Positions 18,838 through 29,500 of a DNA stretch of 64,000 bases are shown piece by piece (within the stretch, counting starts at the first letter, position 1; the number at the start of each line of letters is the position of its first letter). The position numbers and the translations under genes are program-made. This DNA is from Sabellastarte sp. h YS-2021 (taxonomy: Eukaryota > Annelida > Polychaeta > Sabellida > Sabellidae), in the NCBI GenBank assembly GCA_964017235.1, contig OZ024930.1:155806221-155870220 (forward strand), written 5' to 3'. The notes below the pieces were generated by a model. That model made no database searches. It was not told the DNA's origin and saw only the letters and a list, made by a program, of their open reading frames with translations.

Positions 18838-20770
18838 AAAAATGCTTATATCTTGAAAACCGTGCTAGATAGAGCGATTTCGACGAAATTTTTGACCCAC
18901 AGGGAATCTCTGCGGAGTAGTTTTCCCAATTTTCAAAAAAATTTTCTCTCGTCCAAAATGGCGGCCATTTTGAATTTTCGAAATTTTCGCAAAAATTGCA
19001 AAACACAAAAATGCTTATATCTCAAAAACCGTGCTAGATAGAGCAATTTCAACAAAATTTTTGACCCGCAGGATATCTGCGGAGTACTTTTCCCAATTTT
19101 CAAAAAATTTTTGTCTCGCCAAAAATGGCGGCCATTTTGAATTTTCGAAATTTTCGCAAAAATTGCAAAACACAAAAATGCTTATATCTCGAAAACCGTG
19201 CTAGATAGAGCGATTTCGACGAAATTTTTGACCCACAGGGTATCTCTGCAGAGTAGTTATCCCAATTTTGAAAAAAATTTTTGTCTCGCCAAAAATGGCG
19301 GCCATTTTGAATTTTCGAATTTTTCGCAAAAATTGCAAAACATAAAAATGCTTATATCTCAAAAACCCTGCTAGATAGAGCGATTTCGACGAAATTTTTG
19401 ACCCACAGGGTATATCTGCAGAGTAGCCATGCCAATTTTCAAAAAAATTTTGTCTCCCCAAAAATGGCGGCCATTTTGAATTTTCGAATTTTTCGCAAAA
19501 ATTGCAAAACATAAAAATGCTTATATCTCAAAAACCCTGCTAGATAGAGCGATTTTGACGAAATTTTTGACCCGCAGGGTATCTCTGCAGAGTAGCCATG
19601 CCAATTTTCAAACAAAAAATTTCTCGCAAAAAATGGCGGCCATTTTGAATTTTCGAATTTTTTGCAAAATTGCAAAACACAAAAATGCTTATATCTCAAA
19701 AACCGTGCTAGATAGAGCGATTTCGACGAAATTTTTGACCCACTGGGAATCTCTGCGGAGTAGTTTTCCCAATTTTCAAAAAAATTTTCTCTCGTCCAAA
19801 ATGGCGGCCATTTTGAATTTTCGAAATTTTCGCAAAAATTGCAAAACACAAAAATGCTTATATCTCAAAAACCGTGCTAGATAGAGCAATTTCAACAAAA
19901 TTTTTGACCCGCAGGATATCTGCGGAGTACTTTTCCCAATTTTCAAAAAATTTTTGTCTCGCCAAAAATGGCGGCCATTTTGAATTTTCGAAATTTTCGC
20001 AAAAATTGCAAAACACAAAAATGCTTATATCTCGAAAACCGTGCTAGATAGAGCGATTTCGACGAAATTTTTGACCCACAGGGTATCTCTGCAGAGTAGT
20101 TATCCCAATTTTGAAAAAAATTTTTGTCTCGCCAAAAATGGCGGCCATTTTGAATTTTCGAATTTTTCGCAAAAATTGCAAAACATAAAAATGCTTATAT
20201 CTCAAAAACCCTGCTAGATAGAGCGATTTCGACGAAATTTTTGACCCACAGGGTATATCTGCAGAGTAGCCATGCCAATTTTCAAAAAAATTTTGTCTCC
20301 CCAAAAATGGCGGCCATTTTGAATTTTCGAATTTTTCGCAAAAATTGCAAAACATAAAAATGCTTATATCTCAAAAACCCTGCTAGATAGAGCGATTTTG
20401 ACGAAATTTTTGACCCGCAGGGTATCTCTGCAGAGTAGCCATGCCAATTTTCAAACAAAAAATTTCTCGCAAAAAATGGCGGCCATTTTGAATTTTCGAA
20501 TTTTTCGCAAAATTGCAAAACACAAAAATGCTTATATCTCAAAAACCGTGCTAGATAGAGCGATTTCGACGAAATTTTTGACCCGCTGGGTACCTCTGCA
20601 GAGTAGCCATGCCAATTTTCAAAAAAATTTTATCTTGCCAAAAATGGCGGCCATTTTGAATTTTCGAATTTTTGCGCAAAAATTGCAAAACACAAAAATG
20701 CTAATATTTCGAAAACCGTGCTACATAGAGCGATTTCGACGAAATTTTTTATCTTCAGGGTATCTCTGCA
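18838..20770 (+). repeat. ~168-bp tandem satellite with an 843-bp higher-order duplication
   Basis: About eleven units containing ATATCTCAAAAACCGTGCTAG, GATTTCGACGAAATTTTTGACC and AAAATGGCGGCCATTTT (the first phrase written here across two motif halves ATATCTCAAAA and ACCGTGCTAG). The five-unit block 18838-19680 is repeated almost exactly as 19681-20523. The unit is homologous to the 169-bp satellite at 3944-5707. Confidence 0.92.
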
Positions 20771-20786
20771 GAGCAGCTATCCCAAA

Positions 20787-21256
20787 GAGCTTTCACTTGG
20801 TGAAGTTTCAGACCCATAGCTAATTACTCACCTACTCAAAATGAGTAAATGCGAATTATCTCTAAAAGTATTGCAGATAGCCAATTTTTCTCAAATAACT
20901 CATTCACCTACTTTTGGGAGAGCTTTCACTTGAAGTTTCAGACCCATAGCCATTACTCACCTACTCAAAATGAGTAAGTGCGAGTTATCTCTAAAAGTAT
21001 TGCAGATAGCCAATTTTTCTCAAATAACTCATTCACCTACTTTTGGGAGAGCTTTCACATGGTGAAGTTTCAGACCCATAGCTAATTATTTACCTACTCA
21101 AAATGAGTAAATGCTAATTATCTGTAAAAGTATTGCGGATACCCAATTTTTATCAAATAACTCATTCATCTACTTGTGGGAGAGCTTTCACATGGTGAAG
21201 TTTCAGACCCATAGCTAATTACTCACCTACTCAAAATGAGTAAATACGAATTATCT
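20787..21256 (+). repeat. ~131-bp tandem repeat, 3.5 units
   Basis: GAGCTTTCAC followed by GAAGTTTCAGACCCATAGC starts units at 20787, 20920, 21049 and 21182. Each carries ACTCACCTACTCAAAATGAG, whose ends are complementary (CTCA/TGAG). It is unrelated to the 168-bp units beside it. Confidence 0.9.
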
Positions 21257-21279
21257 CGGCGGGAGATACACACCACGGC

Positions 21280-21560
21280 AGTGGTCTTGACAAAAATTTT
21301 TGTCTCCCCAAAAATGGTGGCCATTTTGAATTTTCAAAGTTTTTGCAAAACACAAAAATGCTTATATCTCGAAAACCGTGCTATACGGAGTGAACTCAAC
21401 AAAATTTTGGACGTCCTGGGTATCTCTGCAGAGTAGCCATGCCAATTTGCAAAATATTTTTGTCTCGCCAAATATAGCGGACATTTTTAATTTTTTTCTT
21501 TTTTGCAAAACACAAAAATGCTTATATCTTGAAAACCGTGCTAGATAGAGCAGACTGCGC
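21280..21560 (+). repeat. Decayed copies of the 168-bp satellite
   Basis: Two diverged units with ATGGTGGCCATTTTGAA and CTTATATCTCGAAAACCGTG remain before the 3' end of element E3. Confidence 0.8.
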
Positions 21561-22029
21561 TGACTTTGGTTGCCACAACAGTATAAGGCTAGAAACGAAG
21601 CATTTTCTTAATACTTTAGCACTCACCTTTATATCCTTTTCGGGATGCTTTGTTTTTGCTATGCAAAAACATTATCTTTTTTTTTGCGAGCGATCCTCTA
21701 GTTTTTCCTGACAATATGTATGAGCTGTCAATTTTCAACCTGTGGATTAAGTTTTGCATTCCGCTGTGTCTGAAATGTACTGGAATTATAAGAACATTTC
21801 AAACAAACATCCATACAATTTGTTGCAATACATTTGCACGAAACTTTCACCACTACACTAATACTTGAACCAGTATTATGAATAACTTGAACTAGATTTG
21901 AAATTCAAAAACATGTCTCATAAAATGGATAGTGTGCCTGAAGGTTGTTATCTTTTGGAATGCAGCAAGATTGAGTTAAATATTATGCTCGTTCAAAGGG
22001 AGTTGTGTGGCATTGTCTTTATTACAGAT

Positions 22030-22846
22030 TATTATACCTCAAGTGAGTTTCAGCCAATCAGATTGCAGTATTTGCGGGCAATATGACGTGATATTGCCCG
22101 TTTCTGACAAAAAATATCACTCAGATGCCCTCTTTGTTTTAAAATGTAAACAAACTACGTAGATGTTGTTTACTGCATACGTCATTGTCACGTCACATAA
22201 TGACGTTATTCAGCATTTGAGAATAACAAGCGAGGGGGGGGGAGTGGTATTGATTATCTTCAGAATCTTTGTAGAACTAGGTAGTGTATGACGTGAATGG
22301 AATTGGTTTGTGACATCACATAGTATTAAAGGAGGCTTTTTCATCAAACATTCCACTGTCTTCTGCTATATAATGTACAGGTTTTCAATATATTCAAGGT
22401 TTTGATAACTTAAGCTATAAATTCACAGCCTCATTTTTGGATGATGTTTTTACAATATTTTACAATGTATATGCAATTAGAATGAACCTGAGACTTTGTG
22501 GGTTTAATTTCGCTGTTATATGTCTGATAATTTTGATTTCACCACTGTTCATTTACATTATCATATTGAAAACCTGTCAATCAAGGATACTTTTATAGTG
22601 CCTAATCTCTGCAAAGACAGGCTGTTGTACTTTTATATTCAAATACTGCGAAATAAAAAAAAGATAAAAGAGAAATACTTTCGGTATAATAAACAGAATA
22701 AAACACTTCTTTCTGGGCAATATTGTGATTTATAAAGCCCTTGGCCAAGTGATATTGCCCTTGGGCCTAGCAGCCCTCGGGCAATATAACTTGCCCTCGG
22801 GCTTTATAAGTCACGATATTGCCCAGAAAGAAGTGTTTTATTCTGT
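22030..22846. mobile_element. Possible foldback element bounded by GGGCAATAT hairpins
   Basis: The left side has a 26-base near-palindrome at 22075-22100 (CGGGCAATAT-GACGTG-ATATTGCCCG). The right side has a 154-base hairpin with the same TATTGCCC words. The 600 bases between are non-coding. Treating both hairpins as the ends of one element is an inference; they could be separate insertions. Confidence 0.45.
22693..22846. repeat. 154-bp palindromic hairpin
   Basis: The arms start ACAGAATAAAACACTTCTTT and CTGGGCAATAT.GTGA.TTAT and run inward for about 70 bases with a handful of mismatches, leaving a short GC-rich loop around GGGCCTAGCAGCCC. Transcribed on either strand it would fold into one long stem. 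Confidence 0.92.
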
Positions 22847-23004
22847 AAATATAACTTTATATGTATCAAGGAAACAGTAAGTATGCTGCTGGGACAACAA
22901 TGTGATAACAAATCAGTGACTAGTTACTAGAGTAGTTAGTCCGTTCTCTAAATCTCCAATTTAGTTGAACATTTCCAGTGTCCATTTTGGTATAGTATCT
23001 CCTT

Positions 23005-23010
23005 TTTATT
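23005..23010 (-). promoter_or_regulatory. Candidate polyadenylation signal of the EF-hand gene
   Basis: AATAAA on the - strand, 318 bases beyond the stop codon at 23328. This is a plausible 3' UTR length; no competing hexamer was noticed closer to the stop. Confidence 0.45.
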
Positions 23011-23327
23011 CTCATTCTTTCGATATTACAAATATTCTCTGCATTTACAGGTTAAAGGGATTCTGTTGATCTGGTCAGTTACTGGTGGTTTTAGGTGGTG
23101 AACACCACTGACACGGGCCAGATAAGTGCACCCATGGACACTTCTGTTTTGCAGCACATGAGCATTATGAGCACCAGTCTCTGTTTCTTGTATGGTACTT
23201 CTTGAAGTGGTTTTTCTGATCACTGTTCATTCCTGGGGCTGTTGCAAAACTTTGGCCAGTGGGTACCTGAGGACTAAGCGGGTATCAACAATTCTAAAGA
23301 GGACTAGTTATTATTTTCATAACACTG

Positions 23328-23523
23328 TTAGCCACTCCAAAATGATATGAACTCTTCATACTGCAATTTACCATCATTGTTTTTATCGTGAGCCCTGATA
23401 AGGGAAAGGATTTCTTCGTCAGAGAAGCCAAGATTGCCAAGGATCCTTTTGGCATCCGAATCAGTAACATAACCTTTTCCTTCAAAGTCAAATGTGCGAA
23501 AGGCTTTGTCAATTGTTTCTTTT
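23328..23523 (-). CDS. EF-hand gene exon 5 (EF5, EF6, stop)
   Basis: Acceptor CCTTTTTTCAG. One base completes a split Lys codon, then KETIDKAFRTFDFEGKG and DKNNDGKLQYEEFISFWSG with stop TAA at 23328-23330. It carries the degenerate fifth and the canonical sixth EF-hand. Confidence 0.95.
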
Positions 23524-26500
23524 CTGAAAAAAGGTTAGAATAATGGACTTCAGATGGTGACGTAAGCTGGCAATGAGGCAGTACTATTCAGTAAATAGGA
23601 ACATAACATTTAAAGTTAGAGATTCGATACAGTGTGTATTATTCAAGTTATTTTTTTAGTATTTATTGGTGCAGTAAAATAGGTCAATTGAGCAATGAAG
23701 AACGAAGTGCATGAACATGTAATGAATAGGAATTGTTATGTTAATAACAATTGTTCTGTACTTACTTTTCTTTGATCTTTAAATAAAATCCAACAAATTC
23801 ATCATATGATAATTTTCCATCTTGATTATAATCAAATTGGTGGATTAAAGTTTTTGTCTGCTGTGGTGAAAATGCCAGTTCTCGTGATAACACCTTTAAA
23901 GAGAATACAATTTTCAAGCTACATGTAATTGCCTATCATTACCAAATATAAACAAACTTAATATATCTGAAGATTATTGAAATCTTGAGCTCATAAAATT
24001 ACAAAAATATGTATACTTAATTGTGTTGAAAAACTGTGTACATCTAACAAATGTTTTCTGAAACCATTTTGTAGACTTGCAATTCAAGAAGGCATGTTAC
24101 AAGATGAAAAAGTTAGACTTTTCCAAACAATTTCTTGAAATCAACTATGACCTTTGGAAGTTTTTCTGATGTTTTTTCAGAAAAAAACTTAACAGAAATG
24201 AATGTTGAGTGAACTTTATTAACGGTCTGGTGGGGTAGTTCAGTACTTACCTCAAATGCTTCATCCACAGTGATGAAACCATTGCCATCACGATCATATT
24301 CAAGGAACTTTCTGCGAATTTCTGCACCTCTGTTAATGAATATTTTAACCAGCCAGCAAATTAATTAAAAACATATATGTGGTTTATCAGAACAGGAACA
24401 AAAACAATTTTATTACGCTACAATAACTTACCATGTGGGACTGAATGCTGTTCTCGGATGGCCGCCAGGCCCGGCCAACGTGAAAAAAAGACATTTATTG
24501 TTGGTCGTAGCCTCAGGTTGTCGTCACGTGACCTACCCCATTTGTCTTCTCCTTTCTCGTTGGCCGCCGCCATATTGGAATATATTGTGAAGTTTTTCTG
24601 CCGTTTTCTACTTATATCTCAGCTTATTGATATTGTTAGATGTTTATTTTTAGGCATTTTGTTTATTTACCATTCAAGCACGTTTTGCTTAACTTTCCGT
24701 CCATTCGGATAAGTATTTCCTCTGTGTTTCTGTCGTGAGTTTTCGCCTCGGCTAATTTACTTTATGTAATCGGGTCCACCTATTTTATTGTATTTCAACA
24801 TGTCTTCTCACCAATCCAATAAAGACAAACCCTGTGCATCTAAATGCCATCATTTCTGTCATGCCTTCGATACCCACAATTACTGTCCTACCTGCAGAGA
24901 GGCAGGCAAAGGAGATGATCCCTGTGTCACTTTCATCTCACCTTGTGAGATTTGCACTTCCTTCACGGAAGAACAGTTAACTAAAACTACACACAGGAAG
25001 AGATATGTAAAGAAACCAGATAAGAAGGCTGACAGGAATGATCAAGAACTAGATTTATTTGGCGATTTATTAGATCTTTTTTGGGCTCTCGAGCAGACCT
25101 CGAGAGTGCTGCTGATAACCTTTTCACTTCCCCTCCTCGCCCTCAACCTCTTGCCTTCAAGGCTTTGTCACTGAAAACGCCAGCGAAAACTGTCCCACCA
25201 ACTCCAGGTGCTGTTTTACAACAAAAATTAGAAACCAAGCTTGAGAAGTCCTTGGGATCTCGGCTTGATATGCAACTGGACCAGAAGATGGGTGCCTTCC
25301 AGGCTAATATTTTAGAGGCAATGAAGTCCCTGAGAGAAGATTTTCAGAAATCTCTCAGCAAAACTTCTTCTCAAGTGGAGGTGGATCAGATCTCCGCTTC
25401 GGCCGCAAAGCCTGGGCCATCTAATACACGTCTGGATCCCCTGAGCACAAATCCCGTCAAGACAATGGACATAGATTATGGCCCAGCCTTACCTCCTCAC
25501 CTCAAACTCTCATGGTTGCGTCGATGACGCCTCGGCTTTCAATGTTAGTGCTGTCGAGGAGCCCTCGAGGTTGCCCTCAGCCCAACCAAAGAAGACTTAT
25601 CACTCTTCTAAACAGTATGCTGTGGCCCCGAGCTCTGCCTCGGACCACTACTCTGACCATTCAGATGAACCTCGGCCTGCCCCTAGCAGAGCCAAGAAGC
25701 ACACTGGTAAGTCGAAACACAAATCCAGGTCCAGATATTAGCCTTCTTCCTCAGAGGAGGATCAGTCCCTTGAGGCTAGACATAGGTCTCCAAAACCTTC
25801 TAAGAAGGCCTACTCTGATCAAGACCATCCTCAACATGAGCCAGACCCTCCTTACTACAGGGAAGTAGCTGTCTGACATCCCCTCTCAGTATGCAGAGGA
25901 GGTGGATACATTTAGGCGTATCCTCAAACTTCCAGACCCTAGGGACTCCCTTCCCAGGTCTTCAACTGCGGTCATGGGCCTTTTGATAATTGCCTTTGAT
26001 AAATTTGACCAAGATTTTCGAGCAGCAAATTTACCCGAAGGTAAATATATTAGAGCTCCTTCATCCACTGCCAAGTGGTACAAGGTGGGACAACCTTGTT
26101 ACGAGGATAAGATGCAAGAACTCAATACAGACTTTGCCAAGATCTGTATTTCTCCTAAGCCCTCTGGGGCCCCTATGGCCAAGGTTCCCCTACCACTTCT
26201 CAAGGAATTGGAACATCAGGCTAGACAGAACATATCCACCTTCAACTTCACTACCACCTTTGCCAAGACTTCTTCTTCCTGTAACTCCACTCTGGAGAAG
26301 TGCCAACATAGTCTGAAGGCGACCTTTAAGGTCAAATCACTGATCAGGAAAGGTACCGACCCTGAAAAAGTGGCAAAGCGTGGGTACGAGGAAGCCTAGG
26401 AGTATCTGGATATTTGGAACAAGACCCTCATTATCCAACACAGGGCCTTGACCTGTCTTAGCAAATCACTTGCTCATATACTCCAGAGGGAGCTATATTG

Positions 26501-29500
26501 TATGGGCAACACCGGCTTGCTTAGGCGCGAAGCCAAAATGACCCTATTACAACCACATTTAGGGGAGACGAGACGTCAGGAACTCAGGAATGCATCCTTT
26601 GGGCCGCCTTCCTTGTTCAAGTCTCAACTAGTCAAGGAAGGTGAAGACTTCCTTCTTAAAAAAGGCACCTCAAAAGACTCTCAGAATAAGCCCTTTCGTG
26701 GTCCCCACAAGAAAAGAGGCTCCTACAGGAAACGTCCCTATGGGGGCAATTCCTCTCAAAACAGTAACCAGTCATTTTCCTCTGGCAGAGGAAAACCAAA
26801 CTTCAGAGGCTCCACGGGTCGTTTTCGACCCCACAACAGGAAAAGAGGGCATGGAAACCCCTCTTCCCAATGACTCCTCCAAAGCCTCACTCAGTCCACC
26901 AGTAGGAGGTCGCCTCCGTTCTTTCAGGAGAGACTGGCAAACAAACAAATGTTCATCAAACATGTTAAACATTATCACCAATGGCTACGTACTGCCATTC
27001 CTCTCAAAGCCAAACTTGGTCAGATTTCCTCTGATTCTGTCAGAATACAAGACACTTCCAAAAGACCAAGCTCTGGCCGATTGCATCCAGTCTCTCCTGT
27101 CAAAGAACGCTATCGAAAGGGTGGAAAATGTAAAATCTCAGGTTTTACAGTCGCCTGTTTCTAGTCCCCAAGCCTCACCAAAGGTGGAGGCCAGTAATAG
27201 ACTTAAGCAGGCTCAACACTTTTCTACATGTAGAAAAGTTCAAAATGGAAACTCCAGAGTCCATCAGGACCTCCCTGGTTCCAGGGGAATGGGTATCGTC
27301 GATAGACCTATCGGACGCTTACCTTCACATCCCCATCCACCCAAACTCAAGGAAATACCTAAAGTTTTGCCACAGCCCCCCAGGTCTTTACAATGATCGT
27401 AAAGGAAGTGAAACTCATGGCCCTCTCCAGAGGACTCAGACTTCACCAATACCTGGACGACTGGCTGATCAGGTCCCAGTCTCAGGAAGAAGCCCAAGTG
27501 AACACTCAGGCAGTGGTAGACCTAACCCAGTCCTTGGGGTGGATAATAAATCAGGAAAAATCAGAACTGACTCCTAATCAGGTGTTTTCGTTCGTGGGCA
27601 ACGAATACCATCTAGATTCAGCCCTTGTAAAACCCACTCTAGAGAGATGGCTCAAACTTCAGGATTTGATCCTACGACTCAGGTCAAAACATGTTTTGAC
27701 TGCAAGATGTTTGATGTTGTTAATTGGGTTGCTTGCCTCAACGGAGAAGATGGTCCCGGAGGGACGCCTTCACATGAGGCCCTTTCAGTTTCATCTCAAG
27801 GAGCATTGGAGATATCCTCAGTCACTGGACAACCTCCTTCCTTGAACAGGTGTCATTTCTGCACACCTAGACTGGTGGCAGAATCCCGCAAATGCGATGA
27901 AAGGCGCAGACCTTCATCCCAAAGACCACAGTATCCAACTCTTTACAGACGCCACAAACGAAGGTTGGGGCGCTCACTTAGATCAAAGATCTACCCAGGG
28001 TCTGTGGTCAGACCAGGAAAAAAGGCTACACATAAACGTCCTAGAGTTGATAGCCTAGTTGTTGGTAGCCTACATAAACAAACAAGGTTGAACTCACTCA
28101 GTAGAGATGTGCGCTCTCCTGTGGAAGATCATGACTTGGTGCCACCACTATCACATAACATTAAAGGCCAGACACATTCCCGGGTGTTTGAATGTGATGG
28201 CCGACCTCCCACCAGATCCAACCAAGTGCAGTCGACAGAATGGTCACTGCATCCACAGGTGTTCAAACAGATCTGCTGGGGGCCACGGTGGCAGAGTGGT
28301 AACACTCTCGCCTCCCACCTCTGAGGCCGGGGTTCGATCCCCGCACGGGCTCAAGTGGGAAAGCTGGTAGTTGCTTGCTGTTGGTCGGCAGTTTACAGTA
28401 CAGAACCCTAGCGAACTCTATGTACTGGTTTCCTCTGCCCTTCCAACTACCCGTCGTGATATGACCTGTACAGTATTGAAAGCGACGTAAAACCCCAAAT
28501 AAACAAAAAAATCAAACAGATCTGCCAGAAGTGGTTCACTCCTCATGTGGACCTGTTTGCCACTCATCTGAACCACAAACTCCCTCTCTACATGTCCCCA
28601 ATCCCAGACCCAAAGACCTGGGTCATAGATGCTCTGAACATAAACTGGACGGGTCTCGCTGCTTATGCTTACCCTCTTACGGCTCTCCTTCACAGGGTGA
28701 TCCAAAAGATCAAGCAATGCCATTGCCTGATCATTGTAATAGCCCCAGGCCGGCCAGGGATGCCCTGGTTTTGGGACCTAGTGCAGCTCTCAACAGAGAT
28801 CCCACTACAACGACCCTACTGAAACAGTCTCACAAGTATGTGTTCTACAACAACCCGCAACAGCTCAACCTCCACGCCTGGTGTCTAGGAGCGGACAACT
28901 CCAAGAACAAGGCTTCTCTGTGGAGGTGGCAGAGAGAATTGTTGCTCCTCAGCGGTCATCAACAAGGACCATGTACAAGTCAAAGTGGGCCCTATTTGAA
29001 AAATGGTGCAGAGAAAATTCGGTGGATTTCTCCACTCCATCTGTGAAACAAATCTCAGATTTTTTCATGTACCTGTACCAAGACCTAAACAGGCGCCCCT
29101 CGACCATTGATGGTTACAGGGCTGCCATCGTTGACACTTTGGGCCCAACGGCCTGCCATATTGCACACAATGCAGACCTTCATAGGTTACTCTCCAGTTT
29201 CCACAGGGATCGTCCAAAAAGTTCGAGAAATCTTCCTAAGTGGAACCTTTCTGTTGTTCTCAATGAGCTCACAAAAGCACCCTTTGAACCTATGAAAGAC
29301 ACAGACCTCAAAAATCTTACCCTCAAAACTGACTTTGGCCTCCGGCAAGCGCCGCAGCGAAATCCATGCCTGGGTCACAAACAAAGTATCTAATCTAGGC
29401 CAATGGGAAAAGGTCGCCTTGTTCCCTTCTTCTGACTTCATAGCCAAAAATCAACTAGCAAGAGAAGGTTCTCAAAGTGTGTCTCCGGTGACTATTCCTG

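Larger units (their letters stand above)
18445..21690 (+). mobile_element. Satellite-bearing element E3, bounded by two hairpins
   Basis: A perfect 5' hairpin AAGCGTCCC-TTGC-GGGACGCTT (18445-18466) and a 3' hairpin GTTTTTG-CTATG-CAAAAAC (21652-21670). Both match element E2, but the cores are unrelated: here a ~168-bp array (18838-20770), a ~131-bp array (20787-21256) and decayed units (21280-21560). GGGA(C/T)GCTT followed by a GTTTG run lies beside both ends. No coding region. It lies between the convergent 3' ends of the two host genes. Confidence 0.6.

Noticed and set aside
18803..20823. Long open frames up to 141 codons in the 168-bp array
   Set aside because: Same reason: periodic with the repeat and present on both strands.
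24377..24712. A 111-codon open frame on the + strand
   Set aside because: It covers intron sequence and the left terminal repeat of DIRS A and has no protein similarity.
28277..28350. A functional tRNA gene on the + strand
   Set aside because: A and B boxes are present, but it is the head of a 235-bp SINE with a 14-base target duplication and a LINE-like tail.
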